This document shows, piece by piece, positions 15,941 through 23,478 of a DNA stretch of 34,628 bases. Numbering within the stretch: the stretch's first letter is position 1; every line of letters begins with the position of its first letter. Where the stretch lies: contig JAAYQN010000058.1 in NCBI GenBank assembly GCA_012519285.1, positions 1 to 34,628 of the forward strand, in the 5' to 3' direction. This stretch comes from Clostridiales bacterium (GTDB lineage Bacteria > Bacillota > Clostridia > Christensenellales > HGM11417). A model generated the notes under the pieces. The model worked only from the letters and a program-made list of their open reading frames with translations, had not been told where the DNA came from and ran no database searches. The position numbers were made by a program, and so were the translations under genes.

Positions 15941-17131
15941 ATGATGTTTAAAGCATTATTGCTTGAGCCCATAGATTTTTTGCAGATGCTCGAACAGCTC
16001 TACCTCGACTCCGGCCTGTCAAAGATAGAGCCTACACAAATCATACTGCTGTTGATATCTTTTGTGCTCATTTATCTCGCCATCGTAAAAAAGTTTGAGC
16101 CTTTGCTGTTGCTGCCGATTGCTTTTGGAATGTTCCTTGCCAATATTCCCGGGGCAAGCGAAGTGTTGTTGGCAAAGCCCCATGGCGACAACCCCGGAGG
16201 GCTGCTGTATTACCTGAATAAGGGAGTGGAATGGGTCATCTTCCCGCCGCTGATTTTTTTGGGAATAGGCGCGATGACCGATTTCGGCCCCATGATAGCC
16301 AATCCCAAGTCCATTTTGCTGGGCGCGGCGTCGCAGATTGGAATTTTTGTTACTTATATTGTAGCAATGATAGTTTTAGGAAAGACCGGGGCGCAGGCCG
16401 CGGCTATCGGCATAATCGGCGGCGCCGACGGCCCCACCGCCATCTATGTTGCGGCAAAGTTATATAGCGACAAACTCACCGCGATAGCTATCGCCGCATA
16501 TTCTTACATGGCGCTGATTCCTATCATTCAACCCCCTATAATGAGACTACTCACCACAAAAGAGGAGCGCAGCGTCAGGATGGAGCAGCTTCGAAAGGTG
16601 AGCAAGGCTGAAAAAATTATCTATCCCATCGTGGTCACCGCCATCGTGGGCATACTCTTGCCGGGCGCGCTGCCCCTTTTGGGAATGCTCATGCTGGGCA
16701 ACCTGATGAGGGAATCAGGCGTGGTTGAGAGGCTGGCAAAGACTGCCTCTAACGAGTTCATAAACATAATCACCATAATCCTGGGCGTATGCGTGGGAGC
16801 AAAAGCCAATTATCATACTTTTGAAAATCCACAGGATTGGTTGGATGCATTAGGCATAATTGCTCTCGGCCTCGTCGCCTTCTCCATCGCCACTGCTTCG
16901 GGCGTTCTGTTTGGCAAGCTTATGTATAAGCTCACGGGCGGGAAGGTCAATCCGCTCATCGGCTCGGCGGGCGTCTCCGCCGTCCCCATGGCGGCGAGGG
17001 TGTCCGAGATCGAGGGTCTGAGGGAAGATCCGGAGAACCATTTGCTCATGCATGCCATGGGCCCCAACGTCGCGGGCGTCATCGGCTCGGCGATAGCGGC
17101 GGGTGTGTTCCTCTCTTTCTACGCTGTTTAA
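15941..17131 (+). CDS. Sodium-translocating decarboxylase beta subunit (OadB/MmdB-like)
   Basis: This 396-residue multi-spanning membrane protein decarboxylates carboxybiotin and exports Na+. The family signature GIIGGADGPTAIYVAAKL contains the essential Asp of the ion path. The conserved KANYHTFENPQDW and the C-terminal GSAGVSAVPMAARV and HAMGPNVAGVIGSA motifs also match. About nine to eleven hydrophobic segments are visible. AGGGAGAG precedes tandem ATGs at 15941 and 15944. The next gene begins 13 bases after the stop. Confidence 0.93.
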   Translation: MMFKALLLEPIDFLQMLEQLYLDSGLSKIEPTQIILLLISFVLIYLAIVKKFEPLLLLPIAFGMFLANIPGASEVLLAKPHGDNPGGLLYYLNKGVEWVIFPPLIFLGIGAMTDFGPMIANPKSILLGAASQIGIFVTYIVAMIVLGKTGAQAAAIGIIGGADGPTAIYVAAKLYSDKLTAIAIAAYSYMALIPIIQPPIMRLLTTKEERSVRMEQLRKVSKAEKIIYPIVVTAIVGILLPGALPLLGMLMLGNLMRESGVVERLAKTASNEFINIITIILGVCVGAKANYHTFENPQDWLDALGIIALGLVAFSIATASGVLFGKLMYKLTGGKVNPLIGSAGVSAVPMAARVSEIEGLREDPENHLLMHAMGPNVAGVIGSAIAAGVFLSFYAV

Positions 17132-17144
17132 TGGAGGTTTTTTA

Positions 17145-18539
17145 ATGCCAAAGGTAAAGATAACGGATACCATTTTGCGCGACGCGCACCAATCGCAAGC
17201 TGCGACGCGCATGTGGATAGAGGAGATGCTGCCCCTCTGCGGGCTGCTCGACAAGGTGGGTTACCATTCACTGGAAATGTGGGGCGGCGCCACTTTTGAT
17301 TCCTGCCTGAGGTTCCTGAATGAGGATCCTTGGGAGAGGCTGAGAAAGCTAAGGAAGGCCCTTCCCAACACCAAGCTGCAGATGCTGCTTCGGGGGCAGA
17401 ATATCCTGGGGTACAAGAACTATGCCGACGACGTGGTGGAAAAGTTCGTCGAGATGTCCATAAAGAACGGCATAGACATTATAAGGATTTTCGACGCGCT
17501 CAACGACGTAAGGAACATGAGGGTAGCGATTGAGGCTACCAAGAAGTATGGGGGAATATGCGAGGCGGCGATATGCTACACCATCAGCCCCGTTCACACC
17601 ATTGACTACTTTGTAGACCTTGCTTGCCAGCTCGAGCAGATGGGCGCCGATATCATCTGCATAAAGGATATGGCAAACATCCTGCTGCCCTACACTGCTT
17701 ACGAGCTCGTCAAAAAGCTCAAGGCAAAGGTCAAGGTGCCCATTCACCTTCACACCCACAATACAGCGGGCACGGGTGACATGATATACTTAAAGGCCAT
17801 CGAGGCGGGGTGCGACATAGTGGACACCGCGCTCTCGCCGCTCGGCAACGGCACCAGCCAGCCCGCCACGGAGCCGCTCGTCGCCACGCTCAAGGGCACC
17901 GAATACGATACAGGCCTCGACCTCTCGCTGCTGTCGCAAATCGCCGAGAGGATGGAAGGCGTAATCAACAGGCTCTACGATGAGGGCTTCCTCAACCTGC
18001 AGGTGCTCAAAGTTGACATAAATACCCTAATTTATCAGGTGCCGGGAGGAATGCTTTCCAATCTCATGTCCCAGCTTAAGCAGGCGGGCGCCCTCAGGAA
18101 GTACCTCGACGTACTTAAGGAGATCCCGAGGGTAAGGGAAGATTTCGGCTATCCGCCTTTGGTTACACCCACCAGCCAGATAGTGGGTACACAGGCCGTC
18201 CTGAACGTCCTCTCGGCCGAAAGGTATTCAAAGGTCACCAAAGAGAGCAAGGCGCTCCTCAAGGGAGAATACGGCAAGCTGCCCGCTTCGCCCAATCCCA
18301 AGGTAGTCAAAAAGGTGGTCGGCTACGAGAGAATTATAACCCACCGTCCCGCCGACGACATCCCGCCCGAGCTTGACAAGTACAGGGAGGAGATAAAGGA
18401 GTACATCGAGCAGGAAGAAGACGTGCTCTCTTACGCGCTCTTCCCCCAGGTGGCGCTCAATTTCTTTAAGTTCAGGCAGGCCCAAAAATACAAGGTGGAC
18501 AGGAACATCTACGACGAGAATGGGGTACATCCTATATAA
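17145..18539 (+). CDS. Pyruvate/oxaloacetate carboxyltransferase (OadA/PycB/5S-like) without biotin domain
   Basis: The 464-residue protein is a DRE-TIM-family carboxyltransferase followed by the PYC_OADA conserved domain. The metal and active-site segments are ITDTILRDAHQS, LLRGQN, FDALND, the Lys-containing CIKDMANIL, and the metal-binding HLHTHNTAGTG. VPGGMLSNL and the C-terminal PTSQIVGTQAV motifs follow. It stops before the biotinyl domain that many OadA proteins carry; the carrier is encoded separately upstream. TGGAGG precedes ATG 17145; the open frame from 17103 overlaps the beta-subunit gene. It would exchange carboxyl groups between biotin and pyruvate/oxaloacetate. Confidence 0.92.
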   Translation: MPKVKITDTILRDAHQSQAATRMWIEEMLPLCGLLDKVGYHSLEMWGGATFDSCLRFLNEDPWERLRKLRKALPNTKLQMLLRGQNILGYKNYADDVVEKFVEMSIKNGIDIIRIFDALNDVRNMRVAIEATKKYGGICEAAICYTISPVHTIDYFVDLACQLEQMGADIICIKDMANILLPYTAYELVKKLKAKVKVPIHLHTHNTAGTGDMIYLKAIEAGCDIVDTALSPLGNGTSQPATEPLVATLKGTEYDTGLDLSLLSQIAERMEGVINRLYDEGFLNLQVLKVDINTLIYQVPGGMLSNLMSQLKQAGALRKYLDVLKEIPRVREDFGYPPLVTPTSQIVGTQAVLNVLSAERYSKVTKESKALLKGEYGKLPASPNPKVVKKVVGYERIITHRPADDIPPELDKYREEIKEYIEQEEDVLSYALFPQVALNFFKFRQAQKYKVDRNIYDENGVHPI

Positions 18540-18584
18540 AATGGGTTACATTTATATTAAGGAGTTAATATCCATATAAGCTTT

Positions 18585-18616
18585 AAAAGGGTATATGCGG
18601 CGCATATGCCCTTTTT
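18585..18616 (+). terminator. Terminator of the decarboxylase operon
   Basis: A 14-bp stem with one G-U pair runs from AAAAGGGTATATGC to GCATATGCCCTTTT around a three-base loop, ending in T5. The remaining stretch to 18790 is AT-rich non-coding sequence in which I see no gene. Confidence 0.8.
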
Positions 18617-18797
18617 ATATATTGGGAATCTTTATATTTAAATAACCTTAAAGCACATCAAAACGCTGCGGCATTCGGGGCCTTTCATACATTTCAAAAA
18701 AAAATTGCACTAAGATGGTATTTCGCTCTTTTATTTAAGCAAGATAAAGTTTTTGATAAAAAAATACATATTATTCCGTAAAACATCATTATTAGTG

Positions 18798-18826
18798 TTG
18801 ACATTATTCCGATATAGGAATATAAT
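18798..18826 (+). promoter_or_regulatory. Consensus SigA promoter with overlapping palindrome, upstream of the Fic gene
   Basis: TTGACA (18798-18803) and TATAAT (18821-18826) are perfect boxes with a 17-base spacer. The palindrome TATTCC-GATATA-GGAATA (18805-18822) fills the spacer and enters the -10 box; only the innermost-flank pair is mismatched. A further TATTCCG half-site lies at 18772-18778. A bound protein would block RNA polymerase, so this looks like a repressor operator. Confidence 0.75.
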
Positions 18827-18846
18827 ATTGTCGAGGTACACGATAA

Positions 18847-19734
18847 ATGTATATTACCACAAAACAAGCTGCCAAAAAGTGGGGCATTAGCGAAAGGCGG
18901 GTAAGGGTCTTATGCGCAGAAGGCAGAGTTGAGGGAGCATTTAAGGTTGGCCGCGCATGGAATATCCCGTCGGACGTCAGGCGACCTGAAGATGGCAGGC
19001 TAAAAAGGGACCTGATTGCGGAGATAGAGAAGAAGAAGGCTGTTTTGGACTGCAGAAGGCCGCTTTCGGAAGGGGAGACGGCTCGTCTTGTCGAAGAGTT
19101 TGTGGTCGAGTACACCCACAATTCCACCGCAATAGAGGGTAACACGCTCACCTTGAGAGAAACTGAACTGGTGCTCAGAGGGATTACCATTGATAAAAAG
19201 CCCTTGAAGGAACACCTTGAGGCCATCGGCCACAGGGATGCCTTTTATTTCGTGCTCGACCTTGTCAGGAAAAAGGCTGAGCTTTCGGAGAGCGTAATAA
19301 AACAAATTCACACCCTGGTGCTGGCTGACAAACCTCAGGACAGGGGGATATACAGAAAGATACCCGTAAAGATAATGGGGGCCTCTCATACGCCGCCGCA
19401 GCCGTATTTGATAAAGCAGGAAATGGAGAAGCTGCTGGCTGACTACAAGAGCTGTGAAGGCAACATTATCAGAAAAGTTGCGATATTTCATTTGAGGTTT
19501 GAGGGAATTCATCCCTTCATTGACGGCAACGGGCGGACGGGCAGGCTGCTGGTCAACCTCGAATTGATGAAGGCGGGGTATTCGCCCATCGACATCAAGT
19601 CCAAGGACAGGAAGAAATATTACGATGCGTTTGAAGAGTATTTCTCAAAAGGAAACGAGCAGGCTATGGTCGACTTGTTTGCCGAATATATGTTGGAGAG
19701 TCTGAATAAGTACCTCAGAATATTGAATTATTGA
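18847..19734 (+). CDS. Fic-family AMP transferase with N-terminal helix-turn-helix domain
   Basis: The 295-residue protein has two visible parts. Residues 1-45 resemble excisionase/MerR-type DNA-binding domains (ITTKQAAKKWGISERRVRVL and a wing with KVGRAWNIP). The rest is a Fic domain with the full catalytic motif HPFIDGNGRTGR (His222 to Arg233), the flap region after IYRKIPVKI, and an N-terminal inhibitory motif STAIEGN (residues 93-99) whose Glu97 would block ATP in class II Fic proteins. Fic enzymes usually transfer AMP to hydroxyl groups of target proteins; the target is unknown. No small antitoxin gene is adjacent. The palindrome over its promoter suggests self-regulation. Confidence 0.9.
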   Translation: MYITTKQAAKKWGISERRVRVLCAEGRVEGAFKVGRAWNIPSDVRRPEDGRLKRDLIAEIEKKKAVLDCRRPLSEGETARLVEEFVVEYTHNSTAIEGNTLTLRETELVLRGITIDKKPLKEHLEAIGHRDAFYFVLDLVRKKAELSESVIKQIHTLVLADKPQDRGIYRKIPVKIMGASHTPPQPYLIKQEMEKLLADYKSCEGNIIRKVAIFHLRFEGIHPFIDGNGRTGRLLVNLELMKAGYSPIDIKSKDRKKYYDAFEEYFSKGNEQAMVDLFAEYMLESLNKYLRILNY

Positions 19735-19835
19735 CGCAATCAAGGAAAGAATACTTTCATACAAAAAATCGTTTTTTCTATTTGAAAGACATACTTATGC
19801 CCTTTTTTCATTACTTTCTCAACTTTTCAATATTA

Positions 19836-19864
19836 TTGACTTTAACAAATTTACATAATATAAT
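19836..19864 (+). promoter_or_regulatory. SigA promoter of the ATP-grasp / sigma-factor operon
   Basis: TTGACT (19836-19841) and TATAAT (19859-19864) have a 17-base spacer. Transcription would start near 19871, about 20 bases before the ATP-grasp gene. Upstream, 19754-19788 holds a weak AT hairpin (CTTTCA / TGAAAG with an inner A6/T6) that might act as a poor terminator for the Fic gene. Confidence 0.75.
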
Positions 19865-19892
19865 ATGGTATATATTTTAACGCGGAGAGTTG

Positions 19893-20765
19893 ATGAAGAC
19901 CGGATATATTATAGGAAACGGCTTTCAAAAAATGCTCAAGATGGATGAGCTGATCTGGCATTTTGAAGAGCTGTTCAAAAAACACGGCTGCGATATCCGG
20001 GTCATTAAGAGCGACAAGGCTTACGCCTGCGTGGGAAGGGACGGCAGTGCGGGCTCAGGCGGCATCAAAGAGGCGGACTTTATACTCTTCTGGGACAAGG
20101 ACGTTATGCTCGCCCGCGCATTGGAAAAGGAGGGATATAGGCTCTACAACAGCGCGAGGGCGATTGAGATATGCGATAACAAGGTGGCGACCCACCTGTT
20201 CCTGTCAAACTGCGGTATCAGGATGCCAAAGACCATCCCCGCGCCGCTCATCTTTGAGGGGTCGGAGGTTAATGCGGACAGGGTGCTTGAGCGCGCCGAA
20301 GCCTGCCTCGATTACCCCTTAGTGGTAAAGGAAGCTTACGGTTCCTTCGGCCAGCAGGTCTACCTTTGCAAGGACAGGGAAGAGGCGAGGGAGCTTGTGC
20401 TCAAGCTAAAATACAAGCCCTTCCTCTTTCAGGAATTTGTGAGCGAGAGCGCCGGACGGGATATAAGGATCTACGTGGTGGGAGGAAAGGTGGTTGCATC
20501 AATGCTCCGCACCAACGATAATGACTTTCGGGCAAACATCTCAAACGGCGGCAGGATGTCCCCGATAGACCCGCCCCAAGATTACAAAGAGATGGCGGTA
20601 AAGGCCGCCGAGCTCATAGGCCTCGATTACTGCGGAGTGGACATCCTGATGGGAAAAGAGGGCCCGCTGCTTTGCGAGGTCAATTCCAACGCTCACTTTA
20701 AAAACATTCAGATATGCACGGGAATTGACGTGGCGGAGCACTTCGTCAAACATATTCTAGGATGA
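19893..20765 (+). CDS. RimK-like ATP-grasp ligase, first of a tandem pair
   Basis: The 290-residue protein has the ATP-grasp order of RimK/LysX-type carboxylate-amine ligases. An N-terminal pre-domain ends at LYNSARAIEICDNKVATH. The Lys and glycine-loop region VVKEAYGSFGQQVYL is at 144-158, the adenine-site FLFQEFV at 178-183, and GRDIRIYVVGGKVV at 188-201. DFRANISNGG precedes the metal site, with D250 and E262-V-N264. These enzymes join an amino acid or amine to a carboxylate through an acyl phosphate; the substrate is unknown. GGAGAG precedes ATG 19893. It overlaps its paralogue by four bases, so the two proteins are made together. No precursor-peptide gene is visible nearby. Confidence 0.85.
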   Translation: MKTGYIIGNGFQKMLKMDELIWHFEELFKKHGCDIRVIKSDKAYACVGRDGSAGSGGIKEADFILFWDKDVMLARALEKEGYRLYNSARAIEICDNKVATHLFLSNCGIRMPKTIPAPLIFEGSEVNADRVLERAEACLDYPLVVKEAYGSFGQQVYLCKDREEARELVLKLKYKPFLFQEFVSESAGRDIRIYVVGGKVVASMLRTNDNDFRANISNGGRMSPIDPPQDYKEMAVKAAELIGLDYCGVDILMGKEGPLLCEVNSNAHFKNIQICTGIDVAEHFVKHILG

Positions 20766-21607
20766 AAAAAGGCTATATAATCTACGCTCGCGAAGACCTT
20801 GAGCGTAACAGGGAGTTTGCGCAGAGGTTTGTAAAATACGGCCCCGAATACGGCCTGGATATCGGGATACTGAAAGAGGAGCAGATTGTTTACGGCATAG
20901 AGAGCGGGTTGCCGCACTGCGGCGTCTCACCTTGCGACTTTGTCATCAACCGGGCGAGGAACGCCTACCTCGCAAGGTTCCTTGAGGAGCGGGGCGCGAG
21001 GGTTTTCAACAGCAGCGAGGTTACCCGGCTTTGCAACGACAAGTGCGCCGCATACCTTTTTGCCGTTGGCAAAATTCCCTGCCTCGACACGTATATATTA
21101 AAGAGAAGGGACCTGCTCCAAGGGGCGGCAAAGCTATGCTTTTTCCCCTGCGTGATAAAGCAGCTCACTTCCCACGGCGGGCAAAAGGTATTCCTCTGCG
21201 GGAACTATGCCGAAGCGTTTAATGCGGCGGAACAAGTCGATGGAGAATACGCCATAGTTCAGCGACCGCTCGCCGAGGAAGGCATATCTGACATAAGGGT
21301 TTTTGTCATGGGAAACCGGATAATCGGCGCCGTGCGGAGAAAGGCAAAAGATGGCATAAAGGCAAACTTCTGCCAAGGGGGCGAGATTTCGCTTTACGAA
21401 GTTGGGGAAAAGCTGAAAGGTTACGTGGAGAGGCTGACGCAGAAGCTGTACTTTGACTTTGTTGGCATGGACTTTCTTACGGCAGACGATGAGCATTTTT
21501 ACTTCAACGAGATAGAGGACGCCGTGGGCAGCCGCTCGCTATGCATTTTAAAGGGCATTGACACTTCAAGGATATACTTAAATTATATTAAAGATATTTT
21601 AAAATAA
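20762..21607 (+). CDS. RimK-like ATP-grasp protein, second of a tandem pair, altered active-site residues
   Basis: This 281-residue paralogue shares with its neighbour the start MKKGYII, the VFNSSEVTRLCNDKCAAYLF block, and the CVIKQLTSHGGQKVFL loop. At two places it departs from the usual pattern. The adenine-site QEF reads QRP (168-170), and the metal-site E-V-N reads E250-I-E252-D253. It may have a shifted specificity, or may be a non-catalytic partner of the first protein. The ATG overlaps the previous stop (ATGA). The next gene starts 18 bases after its stop, behind AAGGTGG. Confidence 0.8.
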   Translation: MKKGYIIYAREDLERNREFAQRFVKYGPEYGLDIGILKEEQIVYGIESGLPHCGVSPCDFVINRARNAYLARFLEERGARVFNSSEVTRLCNDKCAAYLFAVGKIPCLDTYILKRRDLLQGAAKLCFFPCVIKQLTSHGGQKVFLCGNYAEAFNAAEQVDGEYAIVQRPLAEEGISDIRVFVMGNRIIGAVRRKAKDGIKANFCQGGEISLYEVGEKLKGYVERLTQKLYFDFVGMDFLTADDEHFYFNEIEDAVGSRSLCILKGIDTSRIYLNYIKDILK

Positions 21608-21625
21608 ATAAAAAGGTGGACGGAT

Positions 21626-21928
21626 ATGATTTACACGATAAAAGACGACAATATCTTGATGGATTTGAGGGGAGAACTCGACATTGCCAACGTCGACAAC
21701 TTCAAGAAGAACTGCCTGGAGATAGCCGAGGAGCACAAGAAAGGCTTTGTGATAGATTGCAACGAACTCACCTTTATAGACAGCACCGCGCTTGGCGCGT
21801 TCGTCACGCTCAACAAAAAGCTGACGGCGTACAACAAAAAGCTTGTGCTGAAAAACCTCAAGCCCAGCCTTAAGAGGCTTTTTACCATAACCAATCTCGA
21901 CAAGTCAATTCAGATCATAGAGGATTAA
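21626..21928 (+). CDS. STAS-domain anti-sigma factor antagonist (RsbV-like)
   Basis: The 100-residue protein is a single STAS domain. The phosphorylation site is in FIDSTALGAFV, with S53 corresponding to SpoIIAA Ser58 and RsbV Ser56. In partner switching, the unphosphorylated antagonist binds the anti-sigma protein and frees the sigma factor; phosphorylation by the anti-sigma kinase reverses this. It is followed by an anti-sigma-like gene and a sigma factor, the standard order of sigB and spoIIA operons. I prefer the RsbV reading because the sigma factor resembles SigB more than SigF. Confidence 0.88.
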   Translation: MIYTIKDDNILMDLRGELDIANVDNFKKNCLEIAEEHKKGFVIDCNELTFIDSTALGAFVTLNKKLTAYNKKLVLKNLKPSLKRLFTITNLDKSIQIIED

Positions 21929-21934
21929 AGAGTA

Positions 21935-22309
21935 ATGGATAGGGAAATCATCTTAAAGCTTCCGCTTTGCTCAAATAATCTGCTGTGCGCAAGGCTGACC
22001 ACGAGCGCCGTCTGTTCCCTCCTGAACCTCAACGTAGACGACAGCGAGGACCTTAAGGTCTGCGTCAACGAGGCATGCCTGCTCATAATGGGCCAAAACT
22101 ACAAGGTGGTGAGGCTGGTCTACAACCTCGGCGACACCCTCACGATAGGCGTCTACGGCGAAGGGGTCTGCGAGCATCCTCACACGGGGATAGGGGAGCA
22201 GGAACGCGAACTGTGCGTCCAGCTTTTAAACAGCCTGGTTGACAAAGTGGAGTACAACAAGGTAGGCGGCATAATCGAGTCAATAATGTTGATAAAAAGG
22301 ATAATCTGA
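21935..22309 (+). CDS. Anti-sigma factor (RsbW/SpoIIAB-like) with degenerate ATP-binding motifs
   Basis: The 124-residue protein sits where rsbW or spoIIAB normally lies, between antagonist and sigma genes, and its stop overlaps the sigma start. The N-box region DLKVCVNEACLLIMG can be aligned with SpoIIAB. The general-base Glu is kept (E46), but the Mg-binding Asn four residues later is Leu (L50). The DxGxG box reads IGVYGEGV and lacks the Asp, and no GxGF/L lid loop is seen (RELCVQLL there instead). Inference: it may still bind the sigma factor but is unlikely to be an ATP-dependent kinase. Confidence 0.72.
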   Translation: MDREIILKLPLCSNNLLCARLTTSAVCSLLNLNVDDSEDLKVCVNEACLLIMGQNYKVVRLVYNLGDTLTIGVYGEGVCEHPHTGIGEQERELCVQLLNSLVDKVEYNKVGGIIESIMLIKRII

Positions 22310-23064
22310 TGCAAAGAGCTGCGACCAGTTACGAGGAAAACATATACGACAACGATTTGGCGCTTTTCCGTGAATACAGCAGAACGAAAGACATAGCTCT
22401 TCGTAACAAGCTGATAGAGAAATACCTTTATCTAGCGGAAATAATGGCCAAAAAATTTGTCAACAAAGGGGTGGAGTACGACGACTTATTCCAGGTATCC
22501 TCGCTCGCGCTCATTAAGGCCATTGACCGCTTCGACGTGAAAAAGGGCGTCAAGTTTTCCACTTTCGCCACGCCATCCATTCTCGGCGAGATAAAAAATT
22601 ACTTCAGGGATAAGTCCAGGCTTATAAAGCCGGGGCGCAAAAACAACGCGCTCATTCAGAAAATACATAAGGCTAAAGAGGAGTTTAAGAACAAGTACAA
22701 CCGCGCCCCCAACGCGGAGGAGCTTGCGAGGATTTTAAAGACCGACGTTGACTCCATAATCGAGGCGATGGAGTACAATTCCAGCGTGTTGTCTCTCGAC
22801 AGCACCATCGACGACAGCGACACCTCGCTATATGAGGTCATTCCCGACACCGAAAACGTCTTTGAGAAATTTGACGACCTAACGGTGCTAAAGCAGGGGC
22901 TGGACAGCCTTTCGCCCCTCGAGAGGGAAGTAATTGAAAAGCGCTTTTTCAAGAGCATGAGCCAGTCGGAGCTCGCCAGGGAGATGAACGTATCGCAGAT
23001 GTTTATCTCCCGCCTGGAGCGCAAGATAATAGGCAAACTAAAAAACATGTTTGAAATCATCTGA
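22309..23064 (+). CDS. RNA polymerase sigma factor, SigB/SigF/SigG family (SigB-like)
   Basis: The 251-residue protein has sigma-70 region 2 (EYDDLFQVSSLALIKAIDRFD and the FSTFATPSILGEIKNYFRDK block), region 3 and region 4 with the helix-turn-helix SQSELAREMNVSQMFISRLE. SigF and SigG share a VSRSL element after region 2.4; here RLIKPGRKNNALIQKI is found instead. The LSLDSTIDDSDTSLYEVI linker resembles SigB. It is preceded by antagonist and anti-sigma genes, as in sigB operons. In B. subtilis sigG lies four genes upstream of yggS, so an origin related to that locus is possible. The regulon is unknown. Confidence 0.88.
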   Translation: MQRAATSYEENIYDNDLALFREYSRTKDIALRNKLIEKYLYLAEIMAKKFVNKGVEYDDLFQVSSLALIKAIDRFDVKKGVKFSTFATPSILGEIKNYFRDKSRLIKPGRKNNALIQKIHKAKEEFKNKYNRAPNAEELARILKTDVDSIIEAMEYNSSVLSLDSTIDDSDTSLYEVIPDTENVFEKFDDLTVLKQGLDSLSPLEREVIEKRFFKSMSQSELAREMNVSQMFISRLERKIIGKLKNMFEII

Positions 23065-23109
23065 AATGATTAAATATATATTGGAGTTAACTTGCATCAG
23101 GGGGTTTTA

Positions 23110-23478
23110 ATGCTGCACCTGATTTTTCGGAACTTTTCGCACCTGTCCCGCGACGCCCGCAAGATTAAGGACTACCTAAACTCAAAAGGTTTCATCGATG
23201 AGGATGATCTGTACAACGTCAGACTCGCCATCTTCGAGCTTGCCGGCAACGTGCTCAAACACTCCAAGAGGACGGCGCTGGTGCAGCTTAAGTGCGAGGG
23301 CGACGTAATCAGGATATACATCAAGGGCAGCAACCCCTTTGAGCGAGGCGAGATAACCCTTCCCTCTGTGGAAGAAGAATATGGCAGGGGGATTTTTATT
23401 GTAAGTCAAATCTGCGAGAGCCTGGAATACTACGACGGCGGAAAAGAGGTTTGCGTCTGTATAAAATGCAAGAAATGA
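23110..23478 (+). CDS. HATPase-domain protein, probable second anti-sigma/switch kinase
   Basis: The 122-residue protein belongs to the HATPase_c_2 (RsbW-like) group. The N-box is intact in FELAGNVLKHS (E43 and N47) and a G2 loop is present at YGRGIFIVSQI (residues 91-101). The middle Asp box is altered (IKGSNPF). It starts 45 bases after the sigma gene; ATG 23110 follows CAGGGGGT, preferred over TTG 23092. Inference: it could phosphorylate the STAS antagonist in place of the degenerate RsbW-like protein, or pair with it. Its end overlaps the yggS start. Confidence 0.75.
   Translation: MLHLIFRNFSHLSRDARKIKDYLNSKGFIDEDDLYNVRLAIFELAGNVLKHSKRTALVQLKCEGDVIRIYIKGSNPFERGEITLPSVEEEYGRGIFIVSQICESLEYYDGGKEVCVCIKCKK

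Noticed and set aside
18847-19734. Fic gene as part of a two-gene toxin-antitoxin system
   Set aside because: No antitoxin frame is adjacent; the inhibitory STAIEGN motif is inside the protein itself.
19754-19788. AT hairpin after the Fic gene as a terminator
   Set aside because: The stem is interrupted and AT-only; too weak to list as a feature.
19893-21607. Graspetide (ATP-grasp RiPP) cluster
   Set aside because: No short precursor frame with a repeated acidic core is visible between or around the two genes, and the neighbours are regulatory.
21626-23064. Reading the STAS/anti-sigma/sigma genes as spoIIAA-spoIIAB-sigF
   Set aside because: The sigma factor lacks the VSRSL element after region 2.4 and has SigB-like linker features, and the anti-sigma gene lacks SpoIIAB motifs. 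A true spoIIA operon is expected elsewhere. Not fully excluded.
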